Below are positions 25,441 through 37,642 of a stretch of 64,000 nt of DNA, one piece after another. Numbering within the stretch: the stretch's first letter is position 1; each line of letters begins with the position of its first letter. Both the position numbers and the translations under genes were made by a program. The stretch is from Perognathus longimembris pacificus (lineage: Eukaryota; Chordata; Mammalia; Rodentia; Heteromyidae), in NCBI RefSeq assembly GCF_023159225.1, contig NC_063161.1:120814958-120878957 (forward strand), read 5' to 3'. The notes beneath the pieces were generated by a model. It was given only the letters and a program-made list of their open reading frames with translations, made no database searches and was not told where the DNA came from.

Positions 25441-26614
25441 CAATAACCCCCTCATCAAGTGGGCTAAAGACTTACAAAGAGACGTCTCTGATGAGGAAAT
25501 GAGAATGGCCAAGAGACATATGAAAAAATGCTCTACATCACTGGCCATAAAAGAAATGCAAATCAAAACAACATTGAGATTCCATCTCACCCCAGTAAGA
25601 ATGTGATATATCAAGAAAACTAACAATAACAATTGTTGGAGGGGATGTGGCCAAAAGGGAACCCTACTTCATTGTTGGTGGGAATGTAAACTGGTTCAGC
25701 CACTCTGGCAAGCAGTATGGAGAGTCCTCAGAAGGCTAAATATAGAACTCCCCTATGACCCAGAAGCCCCACTTTTGGGTATCTATCCAAAAGACCACAA
25801 ACAAAATCACAGTAATGCCACCAACACAACAATGTTCATCGCAGCACAATTTGTCATAGCGAGAATCTGGAACCAACCCAGATGCCCCTCAGTAGACGAA
25901 TGGATCAGGAAAATGTGGTACATATACACAATGGAATTTTATGCCTCTATCAGAAAGAATGACATTGTCCCATTTGTAAGGAAATGGAAGGACTTGGAAA
26001 AAATTACACTAAGTGAAGGGAGCCAGACCCAAAAAAACATGGACTCTTTGGCCTCCCTTATTGGGAATAATTAGTACAGGTTTAGGCAAGTCATAGCAGA
26101 GCATCACAAGACCCAATAGCTATACCCTTATGAACACATAAGATGATGCTAAGTGAAATGAACTCCATGTTATGGAAACAATTTTTATATCACAGTTGTA
26201 ACTACTTTCAACGTCCCATGTGTATCTGTAGCTTCTATTATTGATGATGTTCTTGTATCACCTTCCTGTGGTTGTATCTACACTATCTCTGTAATCTTAT
26301 CTGAGTATATTGGAAACTGTGTATACTGGTATTGGAAGTAGGAAATTGAAAGGGAATACCAAATTTGAGAGACACAGGCTAAAAAAAGACAAACAACTAC
26401 AAAAGCAATACTTGCAAAACTGTTTGGTGAAAGTGAACTGAACACCTCATGGGGGGAAAGGGAAGGGGGGAGGGTAGAGGGGGGTATGAGGGACAAGGTA
26501 ACAAACAGTACAAGAAATGTATCCAATGCCTAACGTATGAAACTGTAGCCTCTCTGTACATCAGTTTGATAATAAAAATTTGAAAAAAACAAACAAAAAA
26601 CCCCCCCAAAAAAC
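25441..26614 (+). mobile_element. 5'-truncated L1: ORF2 C-terminus and 3'UTR
   Basis: From 25443 to 26074 one frame encodes the C-terminal ~210 residues of L1 ORF2p, with typical motifs ([64 protein letters not shown]). A single in-frame TGA at 25604-25606 is the only break seen. The 3'UTR follows, with G-rich patches (26451-26500) and a tail after AATAAAAATTTG near 26580. CTCTGGGTTCG at 25430-25440 and CTCTCGGTTCG at 26615-26625 look like an imperfect target duplication inside a SINE remnant. A fairly young dead copy. Confidence 0.88.
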
Positions 26615-26770
26615 CTCTCGGTTCGATTCCCCAGCACCACATATACAGAAAACGGCCAGAAGTGGCGCTGTGGCTCAAGTGGCAGAGTGCTAGCCTTGAG
26701 CAAAAAGAAGCCAGGGACAGTGCTCAGGCCCTGAGTCCAAGCCCCAGGACTGGCCAAAAAAACCCAAAAA
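26612..26770 (+). mobile_element. IDL-Geo-like SINE lacking its head
   Basis: Starts inside box B (GGTTCGATTCC) directly after the L1 tail and runs to a normal A-rich end. Confidence 0.8.
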
Positions 26771-27096
26771 ACTTCCATCACAAGTCATTGTAAATATATC
26801 TGACCCTTTTCAAGACTTACATGTGAAACTATAGCAGGTACTTTACAGTGAAAAAAATAAGAGAAAGTGTAACACCATACTAGTCTTTTCCTGTCAATTT
26901 TCTTGATGTCAACCTTTATCCAACAAGGAACCCTTTATCTAAAATGAATTCTATTAGGTTTTAGTGTACAGTTTAGGCACTAGTTACCTCATCTTGTCAC
27001 ACTTTCTATTTCTATGGCTTCAATTGGTTTTTATTTGGTGATCCAGGCCTAAGGTAAAATTGGATTAACCTAAACTTATGCAAGAACAAAACTCTT

Positions 27097-27634
27097 TTTA
27101 AAATTTATTTATTATCAAAGTGATGTACAGAGGGGTTACAGTTTCATATGTTGGGCAGTGTGTACATTTCTTATCCAACTTGTTACCTCCTTCCTCACCC
27201 CCCCCACCCCGCATACTCCCTCTCCATTTCCAATGAGTTGTATAGTTGGTTTACAGCATATAGTTATGTAAGTATTGCTGTTCCATTGGTTTTCCTTTTA
27301 TCCTTTGTCTTTCCATTTTGATATTCCCCTTCCCGTCCCTAGTTCCAATACATGTATATACAATATCCAGGGTACCAAAGCCAGTTACAGTGACATCAGG
27401 GGTAAAACCATGAGGAAGAAAGACAAAAGAAAAGGGGCATAATTTCACATGGTATGTTGAAAATAACAACAGCAATGATAAACCACTTATTTCCATAACT
27501 TGGAGTTCATTTTGCTTAGCATCATCTTATGTGTTCATATGGACATAGCTATCGAGCTATTGTGATCATCTGCTAGGACTATCCTAGATGTGTACTAATT
27601 ATTCCCAATGAGGGAAACCATAGAGTCTATGTTT
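27097..27634 (-). mobile_element. L1 3' end, 5'-truncated
   Basis: Inverse orientation of the same 3'UTR family (tail side at 27097, GTACAGAGGGGTTACAG near 27124). Flanked by a 10-bp target duplication CAAAACTCTT at 27087-27096 and 27635-27644. Confidence 0.82.
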
Positions 27635-29229
27635 CAAAACTCTTAAGGCAACATTTCTTCTCTGTTCTCACTTTTAGAACTTGACCTTGACTCTGTTTGT
27701 GTCCATTAGTTTAACCACAGACTTGTAAATCTGATGTTATCCTGCCATCTACTGGAGTCAGAAGGCTTTGAGATAGCATTGGCCTCCTTTCATGAATGCA
27801 CCGTGTCAAATGAATAAATAAAGCACAAGTAGCTAAATCCTAAGACTGATTTTAGAAGTGTGAAATTTGTTTGTAAATTTCTATTACTCTTTTTGCTCCA
27901 AACATGATCATGTAATTTATATTTTTCAATAAACAGTAAAAAGAAGAAAATGCAATAAAAATAAAGAGGAAAATAGTCCGGGAAGATTCAGTTTTGCCTG
28001 TAGTGGTCAGTGTCCTTAGACAATTGTCATAGAAGTAGGCAGAAAGGGATGACATTAGGAAAAATGGCAAAAGAAACTGAAAATTTTTCTCTCCATGAAA
28101 GTAGGACAAAAACCAATTCATCAGAATGAACTTTTTCATGGTATTGGAAATAAATGAACATTTGTTCTTCTGGGAGTATGATTTTGAGGAAAACAGAATA
28201 GCAGTGAGAAAAACAACACCTATGAAGTTTTAACTTTCACTCATCCCATTATATAGTTTCAAGCTCAATAGTATTCTCCATAGATCATGCCCTACATTTT
28301 TGGTGGCAAAGGGAAGTGAATGGAGCAAGAGCAATTCAAAGTATCCTTCTTAAAGATGCTCTTTATTCAAACTGTTAGTAGTCAACTCTGCAAGACCTCA
28401 CTGGAAAAACCTTTCTTTGTTGGACTTGTTTCAGAACTCATCCTAATGCCAAATGGCTATAAGGAGTGTTGATCAGAACATTTATAGGCTTGGGTAGTGG
28501 CCTGCACTGGCCACCTGGGTTATTTTTATAGTAGTTGTAACAAACAATGATCCACTCAAAATCCTGAGAGAAAGTTAGGAAACAAAATGTCCACAGGTGG
28601 TTGGGACTTAACAATAGTTTTGCAGACTTAAGCTGAGCACATATTCAAGAAACACCTGAGAAGGCCCTAATCTCTCATCTCTTGCTGATCAACAAGCAGG
28701 AAGTCAAAGCTAGGCAGAGGTGTAAACAGCTTTTCTGAGTTTCCAGGCCACATTCTAGCATGCTTACAGAACTCTTTGACCCAAACTGAGATATTATTCC
28801 TTTCAGATCTTAAGAAAAATACTCAATTATTAGTTGCAACTGAGTGATTTTTAAACAAGTAACAAAAATACAAAACAAATTCTTGGTGGAATGAGTGCAA
28901 TGATTTTTCCACAGTTGCCACATTATATTATGAAAATGTCCAGCTTACAATAAAAAAGGAGAAATGTAAATAAATAAGAAGCATGGCCCATTACACAGAA
29001 AACAAAAAGAAACAGTGAATAAACGTTATTTCCATAGACTCCTAGATGTTATGTGTACTAGACAAAAACACAAATCTGCTGACTCAAGTATGTTCAAATA
29101 CCTAAGACACTTCCAGATAATGAAGAGGATCGAGGAAAAGGATTAACCTGTAATAAATAGTAAGAGAGAAAAATAATAAGGAAAAAATAAAAAGAAGTTA
29201 TAGAACTACTAGACAGGTGGAAATTGGCT

Positions 29230-29510
29230 CCTTTCTTTCTTTTTCCTTTTCTGTGCTAGGGATTAAACCCAGAGCTTTGTACTTGGTAGGCAAGCACTAT
29301 TTCACTGAGCTTAATCTTTAGTGCTTAGCCCTGACAGACATTGGGAGGAGTGAAGGTTGAAGCCAAAAGCAGGAGAGCCCATCTGGAAGAAATAAGTAAA
29401 TAAAAAGCCAAATTGACTGAGGCCTAGCTCAAGTAGGGCCTTGCTAGTTAAGCACACTGCCCTGTGTTCAAACCTTACTACCATTCTCAACAAAAGAAAA
29501 AAAAAGGAGG
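29230..29510. mobile_element. tRNA/ID-like SINE pieces
   Basis: An inverse piece (29230-29330, AGGGATTAAACCCAGAGCTT) and a direct piece (29415-29505) with an A-rich end that runs into a GAA/GGA-rich stretch. Confidence 0.5.
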
Positions 29511-29615
29511 AAGACGAAGAAAGAAGAAAGAGGAGGAAGACGAAGAGGAGCAAAAGAGAAAGACAAGGAGGGGAGCAAGGAAAGAATAAGGAAGAGCAAG
29601 AGAGGGAAAGAGAAA
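29486..29615. repeat. GAA/GGA purine tract
   Basis: Purine-rich run following a SINE tail. Confidence 0.9.
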
Positions 29616-31334
29616 TTATAGGGCTAAAAAGTGCAAATTTCACAAAATTCCTTTGAGGGAGTTCAAGGGCAGATTTTATCAGGAACAAATAATCAGTGTA
29701 TTTTAAGATACTTCAAATTATTCAGCTCAATTTCAGAAATGATTGAGTGGTTACAAAATGAACGAAATGTCTAGAATATTCAATAACTATAAAACAGAAT
29801 AGATGTTAAATATCTAAAACAAAAGCAAGTCTATTAATGCTTGGAAAACATGAATGAAAAATTTTCTAATGTCTCAGCTGTAGAAATTCTTCTAAGGAAC
29901 ATGAAACTCTGTATAGGAAGAGAATAGCTGTTTAACACATGAAGCTTTTGAAAAGTCTACACAAAAAGGATCATAATGATAATACAAATAAAAATTATAT
30001 TTGTACAACAAATATGATTTACTTCATTACATTACATACAGAAAAGAATTCATATTTCAACATCGAAATATCTAAAATATTTAAGAACCCACTAGGCAAA
30101 TAGGAAAATAAAGAATATAAAAAAGTAATTTACAAAAGCATAAATACATACAAATGGTGGGTAATAGGACAGACCAAAGTAAGCAACAACTTCCCTTATG
30201 GTCATAGATGTTCAAATAAATGAAAAATGGAAATAGCTCAAGAGAGTTCAGTCTCAACCAACATACTCATTTGATAAAAGTATAAAAATTTGAAAAATTA
30301 TTGGTGATTAACTTGATAAAAGTCTATCCAAATCTTTAAACTATTGGATAACAGCCATAAGTACCTATCTTCCCAAAATTGTACTTTTATTTTTTTGCAG
30401 CATTAATCATGCCAAAGATAATTAAAATCAAATTATTGTGTGGTTGCAGTGGAATAGTTAGGTAAATGGTGTCTCTTCCTATTATGGAATATTGTGCAGC
30501 TTTTAAACTCAACGAGGCAGAGCACAGCCACCTTCTAAGCATGTTTATAAAGAAAATTAAGAAGAATGATTAAATTGGTGAAAATACTTCTGATTATCTC
30601 CTCAAAGTAAGATTTGAAGAAATAGCACAAAAGAGATCTTTAAAATCCTTTTCATTTCTGGAAACTTGATACTGCTTATCCTATTTTTCCCTCTTTCTTA
30701 CCCTCCTTCCCTCTCTCCCTTTCTTCATCCTTCTCTTCCCTTTCCTTTTTCCTTCTTTCCTTCTAACATTAGCTATGTATTTAAAATTAATTATGTTGTA
30801 ATTGATAGAAGATTTCTATTCATTTGGAGCAAAGAATGTTTATCTTAGTTCAAATTCTCTTATTATACTAAAAGAGCCCTCCTTTGTCGCATTAGGGGTA
30901 ATGAAGATGGACCAGTTCACTGACATTTGTTAAAAGGTAAAGGGTAAAGAAGACAGAATCCAGCACACAAAATCGTTAGGGTCAAGTCATAATTTTCCCC
31001 CTATACTGAAACAAGAGGATGTAATTAATATTTCTCATATAATAAATTAAAACTTTGAGGAGACTATAAATAAATGACACTGATTCCACAAAGTAATGGA
31101 TTTGTGAATACAGAATTTTATTAAGTAGTTTATGAATGAAGAAAAGGTTGTTCAGATCTTTTACTTCTATACTGTTCTAAGTCTTAGAAATGTGTTTCAT
31201 TGCTTCCTGCCTATTTTGTCGTTATGGGAAAAGTTTGTGCTAGAAGAATTCTTTATGTCTTGTAGAAGAAAGGCACTGAGAAGAGGCCTCTTAGTTACAG
31301 AGAGAACCAAAAGCAGGGCTTCCCTAAGTATTTT

Positions 31335-31930
31335 TTTCCATTTTATTTTTTTTAATTTTTTTTCAAATTTTTATTTTCAAACTGATGTACAGAGAGGCTA
31401 CAGTTTCATACGTTAGGCATTGGATACATTACTTGTACTGTTTGTTACCTCGTCCCTCATTCCCCCCTCACTCCTACCCCTTTTCCTTTCCACCCATGAG
31501 GTGTTCAGTTCACTTAGACCAAACAGTTTTGCAAGTATTGCTTTTGTAGTTGTTTGTCTTTTTTTTACCCTGTGTCTCTCAATTTTGGTATTCCCTTTCA
31601 ATTTCCTAGTTCTAATACCAGTATAGATGGTTTCCAATATACTCAGATAAGATTACAGAGATAGTGTAGATACAACCACAGGAAGGTGATACAAGAACAT
31701 CATCAATAGTAGAAGCTACAGATACACATGGGACATTGAAAGAAGTTACAACAGTGATATAACAATCATTTCCATAACATGGAGTTCATTTCACTTAGCA
31801 TCATCTTATGTGATCATAAGGGTATAGCTATTGGGCTCTTGTGATCCTCTGCTGTGACTTGCCTAAACCTGTACTAATTATTCCCAATAAGGGAGACCAT
31901 AGAGTCCACGTTTCTTTGGGTCTGGCTCAC
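31335..31930 (-). mobile_element. L1 3' end, 5'-truncated
   Basis: Inverse copy of the L1 3'UTR seen at 26075-26580, closely similar. Flanked by a perfect 14-bp target duplication TCCCTAAGTATTTT at 31321-31334 and 31931-31944. Confidence 0.9.
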
Positions 31931-32111
31931 TCCCTAAGTATTTTGAATATATCAGAAAAATACCTTGGTAAAATCCCATTGTTTTGTACAAACTAAATAA
32001 TTAAGATGAGAAATTCAGATGGTTATGAACATACATATTTGTGTGGTTTATTATATTTGAGTGCAGTGGGATTTTTTCTAAATATTTATGTTATGCTCTG
32101 TGTGCATACAT

Positions 32112-32320
32112 GTCATTCCTGGAGCTTAGACTCAAGGCCTGGGCACTATACCTGAGCTCAGGGCTAGCACTCTATCACCTGATCCACAGTTCCACATCTG
32201 GCTTTTTGGTAGTTAATTGGAGATAAAAGACTCCTGGACGCTCCTCTGTAGGCTGGATTCAAACCACAATCCACACATCTTAGCCTCTTGAGTGGTTAGG
32301 ATTAAAGGCATGAGCCATTT
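32112..32320 (-). mobile_element. B1/ID composite SINE
   Basis: Inverse copy with TAGCCTCTTGAGTGGTTAGG and GCCTGGGCACTATACCTGAG. Confidence 0.75.
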
Positions 32321-32324
32321 CATT

Positions 32325-32565
32325 TCTTTTTTTTTCTTTTTTTCTGTAGTGGGGCTTGAGCTTGGGCCTGGGAGCTGTCTTTTTTCATTCAAGTCTAGAA
32401 CTCTACCAATTTGAGCCACAACGCCACTTCCAGTTTTCTAGTGCTTAATTGGAGATCGGAGTCGCATGGACTTTCCTGCATGGGCTGACATCGAATCATG
32501 ATCCTCAGATCTCAGCCTACTGAGTAGCTAGGATTACAGGCATGCACCACCAGCACCTGGCTACT
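32325..32565 (-). mobile_element. B1/ID composite SINE
   Basis: Inverse copy with T-rich tail side at 32325-32345. Directly abuts the preceding SINE. Confidence 0.78.
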
Positions 32566-32997
32566 TTATGTCATTTTTAAGAGTGGACACACTCATTAGA
32601 TCAGAAGTGTATAAGAAAACATCACAAGTGTCCTGTTAGAATCACTCTAGAGCAATAATAATGTGGCAGCCATCCATGCCCAAAAGCACCTTTGTGGGAG
32701 CATTGAGATCTAAGTAGGATATTGGGGAAGCTTGAAGGAACACAAGAAAAGGGAAAGTGGGAATTTATTCAGGCCACAGGCTCATTACTACAGCTATGAG
32801 CCTTGAAACAGCCTGAAGGTGACAGTGAATTTCCGTTTATAATCCAAGATGTTTTATTTGTTAAGAATTTAATAAATTAAAACCCATAACATTTAATAAA
32901 ATGGAGGTGTGAACATGTGTCCTAATTTTAGTACAACACAAAGGCAAACATTTATCATGTGGAGAATAATACAAGATGAAAGACCCTTGGACCAGTG

Positions 32998-33613
32998 TCA
33001 TGTGGTTAGTGCATCAAAGAGTTTTATTTCAAGAGACCTCACATCTCCATCCTTTCTTCTTAACCTTCCTTGTAGCTTGTCTAAAGAAGAAAAGGCCCTC
33101 ACCACTTCTACCCTGGCAATTTCCCAGGTACTGTCACTATATTTCTTCTCTTTTAGGTAGAGAGAGATTACCTGGAAGTACTTCTTTATATTCAAGGTGG
33201 GATCCTCAGGTGCCAAAACCGATTCCTCATCTCTAATCACGTGCATCGCGCAGGCCCCGGCTCCTCCAGTTGCTGGTGGAATGCAGTGTGGGCTTCACTG
33301 AGGAGTTTGGGGCTCCAGGGAGTAGAGCAGCGCTCTGAGGGCAGCAGGCTGAACATCTGCTGCAGCAGGATCTGCAGGACAGACACAGCCCGGGCCTTCT
33401 GCACCTGGCTGACATCCACTATCTCCCGGGGGAACTGGAAGTCCCTTCTGTCCCTCAGACACAACACAGGGGAGACTCTTTTCAGTTGCTCCAGTACTTC
33501 CAAGGTCTTCCTGCTGAGCAGCAGGGAGTTCTAAGCAGGTGACAGCCCAGAGATCCAACAGGCCTCCAGCTGCCCAGCACCATGGTGGTCAGTAGAGGGT
33601 GCAGGAGGGCCAT
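32998..33613 (-). pseudogene. IFNW1: Interferon omega-like pseudogene, two frameshifts and a stop
   Basis: Three reading-frame blocks on the minus strand line up with one type I interferon. Block 1 (from 33613) is a signal peptide, MALLHPLLTTMVLGSW, reaching SLGC, the mature N-terminus. A 1-nt loss near 33557 and an in-frame TAG (read at 33532-33534) follow. Block 2 holds NSLLLSRKTLEVLEQ, CLRDRRDFQFP, VSQVQKARAVSVL and HQQLEEPG. A second frameshift lies near 33245. Block 3 holds EDPTLNIKKYFQ and YLKEKKYSDSTWEIARVEV. The tail LQGRLRRKDGDVRS resembles the omega-specific C-terminal extension, and the place between IFNB1 and the IFNA genes is that of human IFNW1. The cysteine of the conserved CAW motif is also lost (STW). 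Non-functional as an interferon; the omega assignment is likely but not certain. Confidence 0.88.
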
Positions 33614-33704
33614 GGGGAGCTGAGGAGGCTTCTGGCCTTGGCTATGTTGGGGCCTGGTGAACCCTGAACCCAAAGTTCTGTGAAGTCTTTCTGTATATGC
33701 TCAA

Positions 33705-33762
33705 CTTTTATATGCTAACCCCAAATTTCATATTCTGAAGTTTTCTCTACATTTTCACTTTC
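33705..33762 (-). promoter_or_regulatory. Relict promoter of the omega-like pseudogene
   Basis: On the minus strand a TATA-like CATATAAAAG (33705-33714) lies about 95 bp before the pseudogene ATG, and GAAAGTGAAAA (33752-33762) forms an IRF-type virus-response motif upstream. This is the usual layout of an IFNA/IFNW promoter, so control elements survive although the frame is broken. Confidence 0.6.
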
Positions 33763-33989
33763 TTTTTTTAAAAAATCTCTCATTAGTAATTTTTCCGCAT
33801 TGCTAACAAGATAACCCAACACTCAGGTATTAATATTAATGGATAATTCTAGAATTTCAGATGTCTGCCTAAATAGCTCTCAAACTAACCAGAAGTGCTT
33901 AGCCTAAAATCAGATTATATATTTACGTAAATAATACACATGTCACACTTTTTTCATCTGTAAGTGCTGCTCTTCTTGTTCTACGAACA

Positions 33990-34365
33990 TTTTTTTTTAA
34001 CCCAGTACTGGGGTTTTGTTCTAGATACTCATACTGAAGCACTCTATCACTTTATCTGTGCTGTCTCTATTAATCAATTATTATTTATAATTATGAATGT
34101 TGTCAATAAATATTAATTTATACTTAATAGCAGTTAATTAGCATCTCTTTATTATTGATATAACTTATTTTTTATAATTTATTATAAATTATTTATAATT
34201 TATTATCAATATAACTTATTATTGATATAACTATTATTGATATCACTAACTTTGCCTGGACTGGTGTCAAACTTTCATTCCTCCTACTTCTGACTCCTGG
34301 ATATGGATCTGGAACTGGATCTACAAGCATGCACCATCATGGGTAGCTTTTAGAAAAGAATCTTC
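33990..34365 (-). mobile_element. SINE split by an AT-rich expansion
   Basis: SINE-like ends (33998-34070 and 34250-34350) flank 34075-34248, which is almost pure A/T with repeated TATTATTGATATAAC-like motifs in both orientations. Confidence 0.5.
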
Positions 34366-34639
34366 AGCCAAAGTACTTGCCTTCATTTTTATCATGTTTC
34401 TTTTACACAGATAGCCAGGCTTCCTCAGACTTACGGTTTCTATAATCATTGGGGATTTATCAGACTATCCATGTCAAGTAAACCCATCCTGATGACTTTT
34501 GAACCCTTTTTCTTATAAGGGACTTGCTTCTTTATTACCAAGACACTAAACTCTCTTAGATCATGGTCTCTGTCACTAGATGCATGCCTGGTGGGTTCTG
34601 GTTCTCCACAGTGACTTCTCCTTTCTTTTTGGTTACGTA

Positions 34640-35150
34640 TTGATTTAAATTTTATTGTAAAGGTGATGTATAGAGGGGTTACAGTTACATAAGTCAGGAA
34701 TGAGTACATTTTCTTTTGAACAATGTCACCCCTTCCCTCTTACTTTTCCCCTCCCAATGTCCCTACACTCAAAGTTGTATTGTTCACTTCCACCATAGTA
34801 TCTAGTGAGTGTCTCTGCTGAATTAATTCATCCTTTGTCCTGTCATTTCTGTGTGTCCCCTTCCCCTCTCCAAATCAGATAAACTAACATGGAAGACAAA
34901 AGGCACAGAAATAAAAATAACAGCAATGAACAGAGAAAGTAAAAAAGAAGGAACCAAAAAGATTAAAAGAAAAACACCTCTTGTTTCCATTTCTTGGCGT
35001 TCAATTCAATAAGCATCTTTTTATACAGTCATATGCTTATAGCTATTGAACCCTTGTAATCCTTTCCTAAGAATATCCTTTTTTGGTCTCATTGATTGTT
35101 TACAGTCCTGTTTAGTTTATCATGTCCAAGTGTAAGTTTTTTGAATTTCC
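34640..35150 (-). mobile_element. L1 3' end fragment
   Basis: L1 3'UTR similarity in inverse orientation, starting with the tail side (AAATTTTATTGTAAAGG). Lies next to a second L1 end in the opposite direction. Confidence 0.7.
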
Positions 35151-35192
35151 TTCTTGATACTCAAAGACTTATCCAATAAAAATCATTTTATC

Positions 35193-35396
35193 AAAAGGTG
35201 AACCAATGCAACAGCAATACTTACAAGACAATATGCTGTAAACTAACTGGTGCAACTCAGGGAAGGGGGCAGGATGGGAGGAGGTGGGAGAAAAATGAAG
35301 GAGGAGGTAACAAGTTTGATAAGAATTGTACTCACTGCCTTATGTATAAGCTGTAACCCCTCTGTACATTACTTTGACAATAAATAAATAAATTGA
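35193..35396 (+). mobile_element. L1 3' end, ~200 bp
   Basis: Short L1 3'UTR piece ending in AATAAATAAATAAATTG plus an A-tail. Flanked by a 15-bp target duplication AAAAATCATTTTATC at 35178-35192 and 35397-35411. Confidence 0.85.
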
Positions 35397-35823
35397 AAAA
35401 ATCATTTTATCTTCTGCAGCGGACTCATTTTACTTTTGTTAGGACTAGTTCTGAATCTTCAAATCTTACTAAAACTATTCAAGTCTTGTTATCTTTGTAA
35501 TTTCTCAGTTGGGTATAGGGAATTTATTGATGACGCTATTCTTCCTTAGAAGCTAATGGGAGGGCAGTTAGTGCCCAAAGTCACATGATTCTGCCTGTTT
35601 GCTATGACTCACTCTGACAAGGCAGGGCAGTGAACCCCAGGTGAATATGTTCAAGACTAACAGCATTGCTCCTTTATTATAACTTAAGAAAAAACAGTGG
35701 TTTATCAGAAAAGTGAATCATGTTCCTGTATTACCACTTCATCTTGGGGTTAATATACATGGAACGAAGTAAAAGAAAGGCACATAAGCAGCTCCATTTT
35801 TTCTATAATTGTTGAGCTAGAGG

Positions 35824-35948
35824 ATTTGTTTTGTTTTGTTCTGAGTTAGGGTCTGGCTATGAAGCCCAGACTGGTCTCAAACTTTTGATCTTCCTGTCTC
35901 AGGCTCCCAAGTGTTGAAATTGCTGGCATGGATTTTCACTTCCAGCTA
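35824..35948 (-). mobile_element. B1-like monomer
   Basis: Inverse B1: GGGTCTGGCTATGAAGCCCA, then AAGTGTTGAAATTGCTGGCA. Confidence 0.7.
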
Positions 35949-36467
35949 AGACATAAGATTTTTCTCCCCCATTTCAAACTTTCCTAGAAAGCAAAACTGC
36001 ATAGTTACATATAGGCAAAATGAAAACTGTGTAGTGTGATTTTTTTGAAAGTGAAAGGGAAGTGGCTTTGGTCATTCAATTCACTTCGTTGGCAAATAAG
36101 TATTTCTTTCACATACAATTGCAGCAATAGAGTGTAGATAACCCTTCACAGGCTGTACTGGAGTTCTCTTAAAAGAAAAGAAACAAGTATTTTGTTTATC
36201 TACTTTTTGTTACATTAAAAGCAATCCCTATCATTAAAATAGTTGTGATAAGCTCTCATAATAATGGTATTTAGCTACTCATATTAATGATGAATGGTTC
36301 TAAATTTTCACTTATATATATTGATGTCTTTCCTGAACCTTTATCACCAGGAAAGGTCCCAAATTCTAAATATATCTAAACAGAATATATTCTACTACAC
36401 AGAATGTTAAAAAACAAAATGCCTAATTCAATCGTGTCCTCTTTTTAATGAACAAAGTTAAATCAAT

Positions 36468-36706
36468 GCATTTTCACCAAGTGCTTTTGCCATTAGAAAT
36501 TTCTTCCTGTCTGCCTCAATTTTGCTAACTACAGTCTCTGCTGCAGTCCCAATGTCATCCGTGCTAGGGATATTGGTGTGTTCAGGATTCTGGGCGATGA
36601 GCATTGTGTTCTCAGTACCCACTTCGATTTTCTCCCTCTTGTAGGCGAGAATAAGAAATAGTTTGTTCTGCTTAAATATGAGTTGAGCAGGCCCAAGAAC
36701 ACAAAT
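36468..36706 (-). pseudogene. Unidentified degraded coding remnant
   Basis: On the minus strand about 78 codons are open from 36706 down to a TAA at 36468-36470, after an upstream in-frame TGA. The text looks protein-like (for example KREKIEVGTEN, TNIPSTDDIG, SKIEADRKKFLMAKALGEN), with normal mammalian codon use and a lysine-rich C-terminus. Upstream of the TGA the frame continues for about 15 more residues (CLPTEHVLRVT). No poly(A) tail or flanking repeat is clear. I do not recognise the parent gene; it could be an old processed pseudogene or an exon-like remnant. Confidence 0.4.
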
Positions 36707-36850
36707 TCAGGTCACCCTGAGCACATGCTCCGTTGGAAGACATGCTTCACCACAGTGACAGAACAAAAGGAAATCATAAATCAGTTCAACTACCAAATAC
36801 ATCAATGGGATATCAAGTAGGCAGCATACAAAAGGATGGAAAAATCTTTC

Positions 36851-37093
36851 AGAAGCCAGTTGTTGTTTTTTGTTGTTGTTGCTGTTTTGTGGTTTGTTTT
36901 TTGCCAGTCTTGGTCCTTGAACTCAGGGCCTGAGCACTGTCCCTGGCTTCTTTTTGCTCAAGGCTAGCACTCTGTCACTTGAGCCAAAGCGCCACTTCTG
37001 GCCATTTTCTACATATGTGGTGCTGAGGAATTGAACCCAGGGCTTCATATATAGGAGGCAAGCACTCTTGCCACTAGACCATATTCCCAGACC
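36851..37093 (-). mobile_element. IDL-Geo-like SINE
   Basis: Inverse copy with a perfect 18-bp target duplication AGGATGGAAAAATCTTTC at 36833-36850 and 37094-37111. Confidence 0.92.
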
Positions 37094-37111
37094 AGGATGG
37101 AAAAATCTTTC

Positions 37112-37561
37112 TACAGGAAACTGTTCTTAACTTTAGGGTCAGTGGAAGTGAGTGGTCTGCTGAGTTTAACCGTTCACTCCAGAGGCTTTTCCTGAGAATT
37201 ACAATGGGGTTACATCAGATTCAGAGTTTGTTGATAAAAGGCTAATAACCGGAGAAAGAGAGCCTAAGACAAATTGTTTCTTCCCACAAAGCTCTCCTTT
37301 GCCTAAAAAGGACATGACCTGCCATAGATGAAAGGCTCCGTCCCCTCATAAAAGGACGTGGAAGTAATAGACTCTTCTATTATTGAACCCAGTTATCTCT
37401 AGGAAAGAGACCAGTTTTAGCACTAGAGCAAAATCCACCACTGAATTCTTAAACCTGATAGCTACACTTGGGCTGTCTTTGACCGCCATGGACGGTAGGT
37501 GGCGCGCCTCCCCTTGTCAATGTTGTAATAGTTCACGGCACAAAGATTCTGCTTTGTTTCC

Positions 37562-37642
<81 letters not shown>

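Larger units (their letters stand above)
27650..31315. other. Intergenic, AT-rich
   Basis: Besides the SINE pieces and purine tract near 29.2-29.6 kb and a CT-rich run at 30680-30770, no gene is seen. Confidence 0.45.

Noticed and set aside
26278..26781. Minus-strand frames of 82-93 residues
   Set aside because: Translations of L1 3'UTR and SINE sequence; the same peptides recur at other L1 and SINE copies.
29311..29688. 125-residue minus-strand frame rich in Ser/Leu/Phe
   Set aside because: Product of the purine tract read on the other strand plus SINE sequence.
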